Assembly (NCBI GenBank): GCA_020352515.1
Contig: CP070678.1
Location: 3,158,754-3,211,183 of the forward strand
Source: Phycisphaerales bacterium
Lineage (GTDB): Bacteria; Planctomycetota; Phycisphaerae; Sedimentisphaerales; Anaerobacaceae
Direction: 5' to 3'
Length of the DNA stretch: 52,430 bases
Shown here: in pieces, positions 25,304 to 33,877 of the stretch
How positions within the stretch are numbered: the stretch's first letter is position 1
Layout of the letters: each line of letters starts with the position of its first letter
Position numbers and translations under genes: made by a program
The notes under the pieces: generated by a model
Seen by the model: only the letters and a program-made list of their open reading frames with translations
Database searches by the model: none
What the model was told of the DNA's origin: nothing

Positions 25304-26788
25304 GTGGACAGGACGGTAGCGAACAACGAAAAGGCTCCACAGAAGAACCGGATTGTGAATGTCCTTATAGTTGACGATGACCCTCAACTGGCCCGATTCA
25401 TGCTTGAGATTCTTGCCCAAAGAGGTATTCGCGGAATTGTCGCCGACTGCAGCCGAGCCGCCACTGATCTGCTCGACAGGGGCAAGTACGACGTTGTTTT
25501 CATCAACAACGCAATACCGGAGAGGGCCGGAGTGCCCCGCCGGGCCAACGGGGCCTCTGAGCTGATTCGGCGAATCAGAGAAAACCTGCCCGAGATGCCC
25601 CTGATCATGATGGCCGAGCCCTCACGCGGCAGTACTCCAAACCCCCAGGAAGTTGCCGATGCGGCGGTCCGGGCCGTCCGCTCCGGATGTTACGACCTTC
25701 TGTTGAAGCCGCCCGACCAACGTAAGACGGAAGACCTGCTGGACACGCTGCTGCCCAACCGCGCCGTTCGGACCTGCGATGCGGCCGAACAGGGCATATA
25801 TAACCTCTACACAATAGTCGGGAAAAGTGAGAAACTGCTACAGACCGTCAGACTTGCCAAGAGGGTGGCGCCTACCTCGGCGCCGGTTCTAATAAGCGGC
25901 GAGAGCGGAACGGGCAAAGAGTTGATCTCATGCCTCATTCACCACGACAGCAGAAGAGCCCAGGGCCCCTATGTCGAAGTAAACTGTGCCGCGCTGAGCG
26001 AGTCTCTGCTTGAAAGCGAGCTTTTCGGCCATGAAAAAGGGGCCTTCACCGGCGCCTACACACAACGAAAAGGCCGGTTCGAAATGGCACACGGCGGCAC
26101 CCTGCTCCTAGACGAAATCACCGAAACGCCGCCGCGATTCCAGGCCAAACTGCTTCGAGTGCTCGAACAGCAGGATTTCGAGCGTGTCGGAGGGACAGAT
26201 AACATAGAGGTGGATGTGCGAATAATAAGCACGACAAACAAGAACCTATCTGAAGAGACCTCCGGGGGCCGCTTCCGCCAGGACCTGTACTACCGCCTCA
26301 GCGCGGTGCGGTTGATGATTGCACCGCTTAGAGAACGCACGGAGGATTTGCCGGATCTCGTGTGGCACTTTGTCAATCTGTACGCTCCACAGGTGCAGCG
26401 GCACATCACCAGACTTGACCCAGCCATGATGGACACGTTTGCCGAATACCGCTGGCCCGGTAACGTCCGTCAGTTGAGAAACGTCGTGCTGACATCGATG
26501 ATTCTCGGGGTCGGCCCAACCCTTTCACTGGCAAATGTCTCGTGGCTTCTCGATGAATCCGAGCCGCCCCGGCAGAAGTCCGGGCCGACTATTGAGAATG
26601 ACGATTTAGCGGCTTCGGACCTCGGAGGACTCCCGCTTGTGCAGATAGAGAAACGTGCGATTCTGGACACCCTCCGCCGGACGGACGGCAACAGAACCGA
26701 AGCGGCGAGAGTCTTGGGGATTAGCGACCGAACCTTGCGAGACAGGATGCGCCGATACCGACAGCAGGAATGTCTGCCGTCGGTCTGA
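25304..26788 (+). CDS. NtrC-family sigma-54 activator with phospho-site Asp replaced by Asn
   Basis: A 494-residue activator starting at GTG 25304. The receiver domain (~17-150) keeps the acidic cluster (VDDDP, 23-27) and the switch Lys (LLLKPPD, Lys135), but the phospho-acceptor position in DVVFINNAIP is Asn68 (Pro72 is in its usual place four residues on), and the conserved Thr/Ser strand reads IMMAE. The AAA+ domain is complete: Walker A GESGTGKE (199-206), GAFTGA (246-251), Walker B TLLLDE (266-271), and an arginine-finger region. A Fis-type helix-turn-helix ends the protein. The plan resembles FlrC/FleR/FlgR flagellar regulators, but classical phosphorylation should be impossible. It lies inside the operon it might regulate, ahead of fliL. 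Confidence 0.92.
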   Translation: MDRTVANNEKAPQKNRIVNVLIVDDDPQLARFMLEILAQRGIRGIVADCSRAATDLLDRGKYDVVFINNAIPERAGVPRRANGASELIRRIRENLPEMPLIMMAEPSRGSTPNPQEVADAAVRAVRSGCYDLLLKPPDQRKTEDLLDTLLPNRAVRTCDAAEQGIYNLYTIVGKSEKLLQTVRLAKRVAPTSAPVLISGESGTGKELISCLIHHDSRRAQGPYVEVNCAALSESLLESELFGHEKGAFTGAYTQRKGRFEMAHGGTLLLDEITETPPRFQAKLLRVLEQQDFERVGGTDNIEVDVRIISTTNKNLSEETSGGRFRQDLYYRLSAVRLMIAPLRERTEDLPDLVWHFVNLYAPQVQRHITRLDPAMMDTFAEYRWPGNVRQLRNVVLTSMILGVGPTLSLANVSWLLDESEPPRQKSGPTIENDDLAASDLGGLPLVQIEKRAILDTLRRTDGNRTEAARVLGISDRTLRDRMRRYRQQECLPSV

Positions 26789-26822
26789 CTGTCGCGGATG
26801 GAAATTTGATTGAGGTAAAGAG

Positions 26823-27389
26823 ATGGCTGACCAGGATACAGAAAAGAAAACTCAGGAAGATGGTTCAAAGCCCCAAAAGACATCCAGGGGCCGCATCTGG
26901 CCGTGGCTCATAGTCTCCGCTGCAGTTCTTCTCTGCGCCGGCTCAGGATTTTTCCTCGGCAGAATATTCGGCGGGCCCGCCAAATCCAACCAGATGGACC
27001 CTGCCGGGCAGAACGCCCCAGTCCACCGAGTTGACGGTAAGACAGGCGGTCCCACAGCAGATTCGAAATCGTGGTACTACGAGCTGAGTCCTATTGTCGC
27101 CAACCTCGACGAGCCCGGGGTGACCCGATATGTCCGCGTGACATTGACCCTCGAGGTGAGCGGCCGGATAAGCGGCAAGAAGGGCGTCCCCTTCCTGGAT
27201 GAGAAGAAACCCTCTATCACAAACGCCCTTACCATATACCTGGCAAGCCTGACGCTCGAGGATATCAGAGGAGACAAAAACCTAAAACGTATCCAAACAC
27301 AGATTCTCGACATCCTCAACGAGACGCTCTTCCCCGACGCAAAGCCGCAGATCAAGCACATTCTTTTCAAGGAATTTGCAGTGCAATGA
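26823..27389 (+). CDS. fliL: Flagellar basal-body-associated protein FliL
   Basis: A 188-residue protein with a single transmembrane helix (~27-47) after a charged cytoplasmic tail and a periplasmic domain. The segments SPIVANLDEPGVTRYVRVTLTLEV, ITNALTIYLASLTLEDIRGDKNLKRIQTQILDILNETL and the final IKHILFKEFAVQ are the FliL core. FliL forms rings around the stator units and influences torque and stator recruitment. It overlaps fliM by four bases (ATGA) and has a GAGG ribosome site. Confidence 0.94.
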   Translation: MADQDTEKKTQEDGSKPQKTSRGRIWPWLIVSAAVLLCAGSGFFLGRIFGGPAKSNQMDPAGQNAPVHRVDGKTGGPTADSKSWYYELSPIVANLDEPGVTRYVRVTLTLEVSGRISGKKGVPFLDEKKPSITNALTIYLASLTLEDIRGDKNLKRIQTQILDILNETLFPDAKPQIKHILFKEFAVQ

Positions 27390-28357
27390 GTGATTCACCG
27401 GACAATAACGTTGGCAAAGACAAGATGAAGCAGATACTTGCGGCCGCTCGCACCAATACGCCGGACGAGACTGCCGACGTCGACGCGGTCGAGTACAACT
27501 GGCGTCAGTCACACTACTTCACCAGAGAGCAGCTCAAGAAACTCGAGGATTTCATTAAGAGGGTTGCTTTGCTCGCTGCCGAAAAGTTCACCGCCCTTTG
27601 CCAGAACGATTTCACTATAGAGACCGGTTCGATCACCCAACACTTTGTCAGCGAGCTCGTCCAGGAAGCATCGGAAAGCCAACAAGGCCACTACTACCTC
27701 GCATTCGGATCAGAGAACGAAATAGCGTGTGGTCTGTTCACCATACCAGTCAAGACAGCGGTTGACTGGGTCGCACAATTGCTCAGCGACCCTGAGTCGA
27801 GGGAGGAATCGAACGTAAAGTTTACGAAGCTCGAAGAGTCGCTTCTGCTGGACGCCGCGTCAGCCTTCGTTGAGGCACTGTCAGAATCTCACGACGAACA
27901 CTCTTTTCATCCGGCCGACACTGTCGTAAGAGGCTGGCTGCCGCTCGAACTCCAGGGCACACAAGAGCTGTGCAGAATTGTTCTTAATGTCAAAAGAGCA
28001 AATTCACAAACCACAACCGAAATCCAGCTCTCAGTATTGTGCGAAAAACTGGAGCCCATCATAGGAAAAAGAGCCCGAGCCGAGGAGAGACTCTCAGCCG
28101 AAGAAACGTCAAAAGCTGTTCTCGCCCACCTGCAGGAAACGCAGGTGTGTCTCGAGGCCCGGTTGGGTTCCGTTACTCTGGCCTTCGAAGAAATAGCGGA
28201 CCTTCAGCCATACGACGTACTGCTGCTTGACAGAAGGGTCGATGAGCCGATCGACTTATTGGTGGAAGGGCTTGAACTGCTTGGCGGCTGGCCTGCAAAA
28301 TCAACCGGCAGGTACGCCGTGGCAGTCGCAACAACACCTTCACAAAGAGCAGGTTGA
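27386..28357 (+). CDS. fliM: Flagellar motor switch protein FliM (divergent)
   Basis: A 323-residue switch protein. Residues ~35-65 (YNWRQSHYFTREQLKKLEDFIKR) match the start of the FliM middle domain, and the last ~70 residues (VCLEARLGSVTLAFEEIADLQPYDVLLLDRRVDEPIDLLVEG) form the SpoA/FliN-like domain. FliM links FliG to FliN in the cytoplasmic C-ring. Two features are missing: the N-terminal CheY-P-binding peptide (LSQxEIDxLL type), where the protein instead begins MSDSPDNNVGKDKMKQ, and a clear GGxG motif in the middle domain. Direct overlap with fliL and closeness to fliN support the assignment in spite of this. Confidence 0.88.
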   Translation: MSDSPDNNVGKDKMKQILAAARTNTPDETADVDAVEYNWRQSHYFTREQLKKLEDFIKRVALLAAEKFTALCQNDFTIETGSITQHFVSELVQEASESQQGHYYLAFGSENEIACGLFTIPVKTAVDWVAQLLSDPESREESNVKFTKLEESLLLDAASAFVEALSESHDEHSFHPADTVVRGWLPLELQGTQELCRIVLNVKRANSQTTTEIQLSVLCEKLEPIIGKRARAEERLSAEETSKAVLAHLQETQVCLEARLGSVTLAFEEIADLQPYDVLLLDRRVDEPIDLLVEGLELLGGWPAKSTGRYAVAVATTPSQRAG

Positions 28358-28405
28358 ATACAAATACCCCGGCGCCGAAAGCCGCGATTAAAGGAAACCG
28401 AGAAT

Positions 28406-28813
28406 ATGGCAAAAACAGCTCAAGCAACAAAAGAAGTCGCCAAGCAGAAAAAGGGCAAGCAGGAAGACACGTCGCACCAGAGTGCCAAAAAGCAGGCACA
28501 ATCTGTCGAATTCTCCGAAGTCAACGAAACCGAAACTAAAGCAGCCGGCGCGAGTATCGACATCCTGCTGGACATGGATATTCCCGTTACGGTTGCCATC
28601 GGCAGAGTGGAAATGCCTGTCAGGAGGCTTCTGCAGCTCGGACCCGGCTCGGTGCTAAAGCTCGACAAAACGATCGACGCACCGGTTGATTTGTACATGA
28701 AGCAAACGAGGTTCGCCACCGGAACCGTCGTGGTCGTCGATGACCGCTTCGCCGTAAGAATAAAGCAGATAATTGGCATTGATAAGGCCGTTCAGGACGT
28801 TTCCGGCACGTAG
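28406..28813 (+). CDS. fliN: Flagellar motor switch protein FliN
   Basis: A 135-residue protein with a Lys/Gln-rich N-terminal ~45 residues and a C-terminal SpoA domain: ILLDMDIPVTVAIGRVEMPVRRLLQLGPGSVLKLDKTIDAPVDLYM is a textbook FliN core. FliN forms the base of the C-ring and helps recruit the export ATPase complex. The AAAGGA site before the ATG is good. It lies 48 bases after fliM and directly before flhA. Confidence 0.96.
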   Translation: MAKTAQATKEVAKQKKGKQEDTSHQSAKKQAQSVEFSEVNETETKAAGASIDILLDMDIPVTVAIGRVEMPVRRLLQLGPGSVLKLDKTIDAPVDLYMKQTRFATGTVVVVDDRFAVRIKQIIGIDKAVQDVSGT

Positions 28814-28854
28814 TGCGGGATCATAGTCAGCACGGCCGCCGAGTAGCTATCGCA

Positions 28855-30984
28855 ATGGCAGCTTCCAAAAAATCTCGAACCTCAGCAGCACCGTCGCTCG
28901 GTATGTCTCTCGGATCACATACCGATATCATACTCGCCGTCGGCCTGGTGACCATCCTTGCCACTCTGCTGATCCCCCTGCCGACGCCGCTGCTGGACAT
29001 GCTTCTGGCCTGCAGCATATCGCTCGCTGTGGCCGTTCTGATTGTAACCTTGTCCTCCAGAGAGGCACTTGAATTATCCGCGTTTCCCTCGCTTCTGCTG
29101 TTCGTCACGCTCTTCCGTCTCTCGCTCAATGTTGCTTCAACAAGACTTATACTCCTGCAGGGTGACGCCGGAAGAATCATCCAGACATTCGGGAATTTCG
29201 TCACGGGCGGCAGTTTCGTCGTGGGGCTCGTGATCTTTCTGATCCTCGTTGTAATACAGTTCGTCGTAATCACAAAAGGCGCCGAGAGAATAAGCGAGGT
29301 CTCGGCGCGCTTCACACTGGACGCAATGCCCGGCAAACAGATGGCCATCGACGCCGACCTCAACGCCGGCGCAATTACGGAGGCCCAGGCAAACGAACGC
29401 AGGGCCAAGATCGTCAAGGAGAGCGAGTTCTACGGCGCCATGGACGGAGCCAGCAAGTTCATTCGAGGCGACGCCAAGGCGGGAATCGTAATCACCGCCG
29501 TCAACATCATCGGCGGCATAGCGATGGGCTATTCACGAGGCATGGGCGTCGGCGACGCGATAAAAACCTACTCCATCCTCTCCATAGGCGACGGCCTCGT
29601 CAGCCAGATACCATCGGTGATAATATCGATAAGCTCGGGCTTTCTCGTGGCCAAAATCTCCTCCCGCCACAGCGTCGGTCAGGATCTCGGCAGGCAGTTC
29701 TTCAAATCCCGCGAGCCGCTCACCGTTGCGGCGTTCATCATCGGGGCAATGGCGCTTGTGCCGGGTCTGCCGCCACTTCCGTTTCTCCTGCTGGCCACCG
29801 GCACAGGTCTTATTGGACGGGCCGTGCCGAAAGCCGAAACCGCTCGCGGCAAAGAGACCCAAACGCCTGCACAGCAGGAAAAGCCCGACAGCCAGCCCGT
29901 CGAAGGCCTGCTGGATGTTGACAGAATTTCCGTCCAGGTCGGCGTCAGATTGATCGGTTTGGTGGACCCGCGAAAAGGAAGCACCATCTTCGACCGCATC
30001 GGAGCCCTGCGCCGAAAATTCGCCCGGGAGCTTGGCATAATCATGCCTCTGGTGCGTCTCCGTGACAACATCAACCTCGACCCAACTACATACGAGATAA
30101 GAATCTTTGACCATGTCGTGGCAAAGGGCCGGCTCGAGCCTAATATGTTCCTCGCCATGGACGCCGGAAGCGTCGAGCAAAAGGTCGGTGGAATTGAGAC
30201 CTGCGAACCTGTCTATGGCCTGCCCGCCCTGTGGATTGCACCGACGGACAAGGAAAAAGCCGAGTTGAGCGGATATACCGTAATCGACCCGGAATCGGTG
30301 TTCATTACACACCTTTCCGAAACCCTCAAAAAGCACGCGGATGAATTGCTCACCAGAGAAGACGTCCAGCTTCTGGTCGATCGACTTCGCAAAACCCAGC
30401 CATCCCTGGTCGGCGAGGTGGTGGGTGAGCTCGTGCCCGTCGGTGTGCTTCAGAGAGTGCTCAAGAATCTCCTGGCCAGCCAAATACCCGTTCGAGAGCT
30501 AACGGTCATACTAGAGTCGCTCGCCGAGCACGCACAACGAACCAAGAACACCGACACTCTTACTGAAATGGTTCGAAAATCCCTTAATAGAGCCATTACC
30601 GAACAATACAAGGATGAAACCGGCAAAATCTCGGCAATCACGCTCGGCCCCGTGCTCGAGCACAAGATGAGCTCCAGTCTGCGACAGGAATCCGATCAGT
30701 TGAGGCTGGACCTGCCGGTTGAAACGGCAATGGACATCAGCAGAAGGATAGCCGGGGCGTGGAAGGCCGCAATGAGCAAGGGAAGGGAAAGAATTGTGTT
30801 GCTCTGTGACTCGAGGTTGCGCTCGCCGTTGGCGATGATGCTTGCGCGAACGGTACCGCCCCTGCCCGTCGTCGCCTACGATGAAATCACGCTCGGAACG
30901 GAAATCGAGCCGATCGAAGTCATAGCATTGCAACAAACTCAAGATAGGGCCAACAGCAACCGGGAGCTTGCCAGAACGTTTTAA
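28855..30984 (+). CDS. flhA: Flagellar export gate protein FlhA
   Basis: A 709-residue FlhA. About eight transmembrane helices fill residues ~20-330. The conserved FHIPEP-family segments LFRLSLNVASTRLIL, FVVITKGAERISEVSARFTLDAMPGKQMAIDADL and SVIISISSGFLVAKISSR are all present, followed by a linker and the cytoplasmic ring domain (~350-709). FlhA is the export-gate ring through which flagellar subunits pass. A GTG at 28813 overlapping the fliN stop gives a 723-residue version; the ATG at 28855 fits the usual length better, but neither has a strong ribosome site. Confidence 0.96.
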   Translation: MAASKKSRTSAAPSLGMSLGSHTDIILAVGLVTILATLLIPLPTPLLDMLLACSISLAVAVLIVTLSSREALELSAFPSLLLFVTLFRLSLNVASTRLILLQGDAGRIIQTFGNFVTGGSFVVGLVIFLILVVIQFVVITKGAERISEVSARFTLDAMPGKQMAIDADLNAGAITEAQANERRAKIVKESEFYGAMDGASKFIRGDAKAGIVITAVNIIGGIAMGYSRGMGVGDAIKTYSILSIGDGLVSQIPSVIISISSGFLVAKISSRHSVGQDLGRQFFKSREPLTVAAFIIGAMALVPGLPPLPFLLLATGTGLIGRAVPKAETARGKETQTPAQQEKPDSQPVEGLLDVDRISVQVGVRLIGLVDPRKGSTIFDRIGALRRKFARELGIIMPLVRLRDNINLDPTTYEIRIFDHVVAKGRLEPNMFLAMDAGSVEQKVGGIETCEPVYGLPALWIAPTDKEKAELSGYTVIDPESVFITHLSETLKKHADELLTREDVQLLVDRLRKTQPSLVGEVVGELVPVGVLQRVLKNLLASQIPVRELTVILESLAEHAQRTKNTDTLTEMVRKSLNRAITEQYKDETGKISAITLGPVLEHKMSSSLRQESDQLRLDLPVETAMDISRRIAGAWKAAMSKGRERIVLLCDSRLRSPLAMMLARTVPPLPVVAYDEITLGTEIEPIEVIALQQTQDRANSNRELARTF

Positions 30985-31036
30985 CTATCGATTGTAGGAC
31001 GAATGAACTGAACACGGTGGAAAGGACAGCTCGACC

Positions 31037-31282
31037 ATGCCGTTCAACACAAGATCAGTCGCAGTGACTATGGCCGTTATATGCTTCTTTGGGGTCGGCT
31101 TCATCAGCTGGTTCAGCGGTCTTTCACCGTTTACCTGCTGCAGAAGAGCCGTAATCGCAGCCATGTTCGCCGGCGCAGCAGGCATTCTCACTGTAAAGGC
31201 CGTGAACGCTATTGTGATCAGCGCAATGGCGAGCAGCCAGATGAAACAGCGAAAGGAAGAAGCCGGTGACAGTAACAGCTAA
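31037..31282 (+). CDS. Small two-helix membrane protein between flhA and fliA
   Basis: An 81-residue protein with two hydrophobic stretches, ~8-28 and ~37-62, separated by a short Cys-containing loop (FTCCRR), and a charged C-terminal tail (QMKQRKEEAGDSNS). It starts 52 bases after flhA with an AAGGA-like site, and its end overlaps the GTG start of fliA by 17 bases, so it is truly part of the operon. I do not recognise the family. A minor membrane component of the motor or export gate is possible, but nothing in the sequence proves it. Confidence 0.7.
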   Translation: MPFNTRSVAVTMAVICFFGVGFISWFSGLSPFTCCRRAVIAAMFAGAAGILTVKAVNAIVISAMASSQMKQRKEEAGDSNS

Positions 31283-32069
31283 GAACATGTCCGAACCCCG
31301 GCTCACCGAAGACGGCCAAGAGCATCTGAAGACGGCTGCGCGGCGAGCGTACTGCGATCAGCAGGACCGACCCATCGACAACGAGCAGATCACCGAGCTG
31401 CTGCCCATGGTCGGCAAGATAGTCCAGCGGGTCGTAACGTATCTAAAGCCCCCGTTATCCTACGAAGACCTCATCTCTGCCGGAACCGTGGGGCTGGTCA
31501 AGGCGGCCCGAGATTACAACGCCTCACGCGAAGCTGAATTCAAAACCTACGCCTACATCAGAATACGCGGAGCAGTCCTCGACGAGCTTAGAAGCTGGTC
31601 TTTCGTGCCCGCAAACGTGGACAAACAAATTCGTAAAACCCTTCAGCTCAGCCTGGAAATAGCCGACCATACCGGCTCGGCCCCCTCCGATACCGAGCTG
31701 GCCGAAAGACTCGAAATATCCGTTGACAAGCTTTACGAAATATTCGAAAGCGCCCGCGCCAAGCATTTCATTTCCATCGACCGTGCTGCGGAAGACTCAC
31801 TGCCGCCGGGAGATTTCCTATGCGAGGCCAAAGTTGCCGCCCCTGACGAACGTCTCCAGCGAAGCGAGCTGATAGACAGACTCTCGGCCGCCATCCAACA
31901 GCTCGACGTTAGGCAACGCCAGATTATCCTCCTGTATTACCTGCAGGAGCTCACGATGAAACAGATAGCGCAAGTCTTTAATATCACCGAACCCCGCGTC
32001 AGCCAGTTGCACGCGAAGGCCCTCTTTAACCTTTCTGTGAAATTGAGGCAATGGAAAGATGGCGACTGA
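31266..32069 (+). CDS. fliA: Flagellar sigma factor FliA (sigma-28)
   Basis: A 267-residue sigma-70-family factor. Region 2 reads YEDLISAGTVGLVKAARDYNASREAEFKTYAYIRIRGAVLDELRSWSFVP, a typical FliA/WhiG sequence; region 3 follows; region 4 contains LDVRQRQIILLYYLQELTMKQIAQVFNITEPRVSQLHAKAL with the DNA-binding helix-turn-helix. FliA directs RNA polymerase to late flagellar and chemotaxis promoters. A GTG start at 31266 has an AGGA site eight bases before it and couples to the upstream gene; ATG 31287 is a fallback. Its antagonist flgM lies four genes downstream in the same unit. Confidence 0.95.
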   Translation: MTVTAKNMSEPRLTEDGQEHLKTAARRAYCDQQDRPIDNEQITELLPMVGKIVQRVVTYLKPPLSYEDLISAGTVGLVKAARDYNASREAEFKTYAYIRIRGAVLDELRSWSFVPANVDKQIRKTLQLSLEIADHTGSAPSDTELAERLEISVDKLYEIFESARAKHFISIDRAAEDSLPPGDFLCEAKVAAPDERLQRSELIDRLSAAIQQLDVRQRQIILLYYLQELTMKQIAQVFNITEPRVSQLHAKALFNLSVKLRQWKDGD

Positions 32070-32283
32070 CGATTTCAACCTGGTAAAACCGGTGGAAAGC
32101 CTGCAGAACATCGGGGCTCTGACACCTGTCAAGCAGGGTAAAGAGAAGAAGAACAGGCAGGACTTCCGTGGGCAAAATCAGAAAAAGCGCAAGCAAGAAC
32201 CGAACGATGCCTCCGACGAAATGTCCGAAAAACAGACTACGTCAGAAGAGCCGAACGAGCACTCGATCGACTATTGCGCTTGA
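32059..32283 (+). CDS. Small charged protein after fliA, unknown
   Basis: A 74-residue hydrophilic protein whose ATG overlaps the end of fliA by 11 bases. The first ~25 residues (NLVKPVESLQNIGALTPVKQ) look conserved in style, the rest is a Lys/Gln/Glu-rich low-complexity tail that is probably disordered. No membrane segment or known motif is present. Translational coupling to fliA argues that it is real. Its function is unknown. Confidence 0.6.
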   Translation: MATDDFNLVKPVESLQNIGALTPVKQGKEKKNRQDFRGQNQKKRKQEPNDASDEMSEKQTTSEEPNEHSIDYCA

Positions 32284-32328
32284 ACTTTAGAAACTTGAGA
32301 TAAAAACACTGATGGCTCGGATCACGAC

Positions 32329-32616
32329 ATGGTAAGAACAGGCGGCAACATACTAAAGAGCACCGACGTTGAGATGACAGGCCGTTTTCTACTCGAAATC
32401 CAGGCCCTACCTCCGAGCTCACAATCAGAGAAGCTCCCTGCTCCGGGCATCCCTGAGGCCCGTATCGTTGAGAACCATCCTGAATTCGTCGTTCTCGAGA
32501 TCACCTGCGCCTGCGGCAGAAAGTCCTATGTAAAGTGTGAGTATGCAACCGTCCACACCGACGACCGTCGGCCCGATGGACAAGAAACTGTTGGGGAAAA
32601 CCAAAATGCAAGCTGA
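32329..32616 (+). CDS. Small CxC-containing protein, unknown
   Basis: A 95-residue protein with ITCACGRKSYVKCEY near residues 58-72, which resembles half of a zinc-ribbon (Cys-x-Cys, then a third Cys). The N-terminal part is not similar to anything I recognise. ATG 32329 lacks a strong ribosome site, and an in-frame ATG at 32374 is possible. Its 3' end overlaps the start of the lipoprotein gene that follows by 11 bases, which supports translation of both. It lies in the fliA-flgM interval, so a flagella-related regulatory role is conceivable only from context. Confidence 0.55.
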   Translation: MVRTGGNILKSTDVEMTGRFLLEIQALPPSSQSEKLPAPGIPEARIVENHPEFVVLEITCACGRKSYVKCEYATVHTDDRRPDGQETVGENQNAS

Positions 32617-33163
32617 TAAGAAAAACGTGCTTTTAACATGCTCGGTCGCCATACTCCTGCTCGCTGGCTGCTCGGCCGTGAGAGAATCGGTTCAGGTCAT
32701 CCCCTCGGACTCCGCCGGCCGGAACGTTGCCCGGACCGAGTCGTCGAACAGATTCCAGGAATCCACAACGGGTCCGACCGCTGTGGAGTCCGCCATAGAA
32801 CTGTCGGAAAAATATGCCAAACTGGCCGATCATATGGCCGCCCTGCGGGAGCAGAACCAGGGGCTCGCCGCCGAGAACCAGCGGCTCAAGGATGAATTGG
32901 TCCCCTGCAGGGCACAGCTCGCACAGGCTCAGAAGGAGTTGGCTGAGTCTAACGAGCTCTTGATAGACATGCGCATCGAACTTAACAACTGGAAGGCCGA
33001 TATACTCGGATTTCGTGACGAAATGCGAGAGGCCAACAAGGCGCAAATTGAGGCACTGCTCAAAGTGCTTGAAGCCCTCGGCGGAGAAGTACCTGCAGAA
33101 CCGCCCCAGATAAACGATACCGGCTCAACTAACGAAGCGCAAAACGAGCCAAATCAGACTTGA
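32606..33163 (+). CDS. Lipoprotein with coiled coil in flagellar operon
   Basis: A 185-residue lipoprotein. The signal peptide ends in the lipobox LLAGC with Cys22 as the lipidated residue, and no Asp follows at +2 (Ser), so outer-membrane sorting is possible. Residues ~65-150 form an obvious coiled coil with Ala/Glu/Leu heptads (AENQRLKDELVPCRAQLAQAQ). A longer frame opens at 32537, but ATG 32606 with GGGG nine bases upstream places the signal peptide at the true N-terminus. The next gene, ten bases on, is also a lipoprotein. Together they might form an envelope structure around the flagellum; that is inference. Confidence 0.8.
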   Translation: MQADKKNVLLTCSVAILLLAGCSAVRESVQVIPSDSAGRNVARTESSNRFQESTTGPTAVESAIELSEKYAKLADHMAALREQNQGLAAENQRLKDELVPCRAQLAQAQKELAESNELLIDMRIELNNWKADILGFRDEMREANKAQIEALLKVLEALGGEVPAEPPQINDTGSTNEAQNEPNQT

Positions 33164-33172
33164 GAGAAACCC

Positions 33173-33877
33173 ATGCTGCAAAGGACAATCTCAACAGCTA
33201 ATAGAATCACCGGGTCGTCAACCGTCTTGCAATCGGCCACGTTCAGACCGGTCGGTCTCTATTCAGTCGCCCTGCTTTCCATTTCCTTTCTTGCCGGCTG
33301 TATGTTTGACGAAACCGGCTGTACCTCGCAAGACCACTATTATCTCAATCCCTACAAGAATCTCTCGAACATCGGCAGCGTGGCCCTCCTCGAACCGAAT
33401 AACAACTCGGTCTATCCCCAAATGTCGGCCGAACTAACCGAATCGCTGTTTCAGGCCGTTCAAAAGAGGCAACTCTTCGCCGTAAGGGTCGTTCGACAGA
33501 ATGACCTGGCCTGGCGAGACCTGCAGATAGCCCCGGATTCCGCGTATACGCTGCGACAGCTCCACGCTATGCGCCAGACACTGAACTGCAACGCGGTGCT
33601 GGTCGGCAAAATTACCTCCTACCAACCCTACCCCCACATGAGCATCGGTTTAAGACTCAGACTCGTGGACCTTGCCGACGGACAGCTATTGTGGGCGATG
33701 GAGCAAATCTGGGATACGGCCGATAAAGCAACCGAGAAAAGGATAGGAAGGTACTTTCATGACCAGATACGCTCGGGGCACGCGCCTGTTCCCGAGCAGT
33801 TGGTTGCCGTCAGTCCGATCCACTTCATGAAATTCGTGGCCTATGAGGTGGCCGAAACGCTAAGGCGCGGACAATAA
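33173..33877 (+). CDS. Lipoprotein with LpoB/FlgO/CsgG-like domain
   Basis: A 234-residue protein with a long n-region, a hydrophobic stretch (~28-41) and a lipobox FLAGC (Cys43). The mature part contains VALLEPNNNSVYPQMSAELTESLFQAVQKRQLFAVRVV, then a segment ending CNAVLVGKITSYQPYPHMSIGLRLRLVDLADGQLLWAME. This beta-alpha pattern (target strand, helix, 'GxI' strand, 'LVDxxxGxxLW' strand) is that of the TolB-N/CsgG/LpoB/FlgO superfamily of envelope lipoproteins. FlgO and FlgT-like proteins form flagellar outer-membrane collar structures in vibrios. The family call is by pattern only and needs a profile search. Confidence 0.75.
   Translation: MLQRTISTANRITGSSTVLQSATFRPVGLYSVALLSISFLAGCMFDETGCTSQDHYYLNPYKNLSNIGSVALLEPNNNSVYPQMSAELTESLFQAVQKRQLFAVRVVRQNDLAWRDLQIAPDSAYTLRQLHAMRQTLNCNAVLVGKITSYQPYPHMSIGLRLRLVDLADGQLLWAMEQIWDTADKATEKRIGRYFHDQIRSGHAPVPEQLVAVSPIHFMKFVAYEVAETLRRGQ

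Noticed and set aside
29533..30483. 316-codon minus-strand frame inside flhA
   Set aside because: Antisense shadow of a clear FlhA; no ribosome site or family features.
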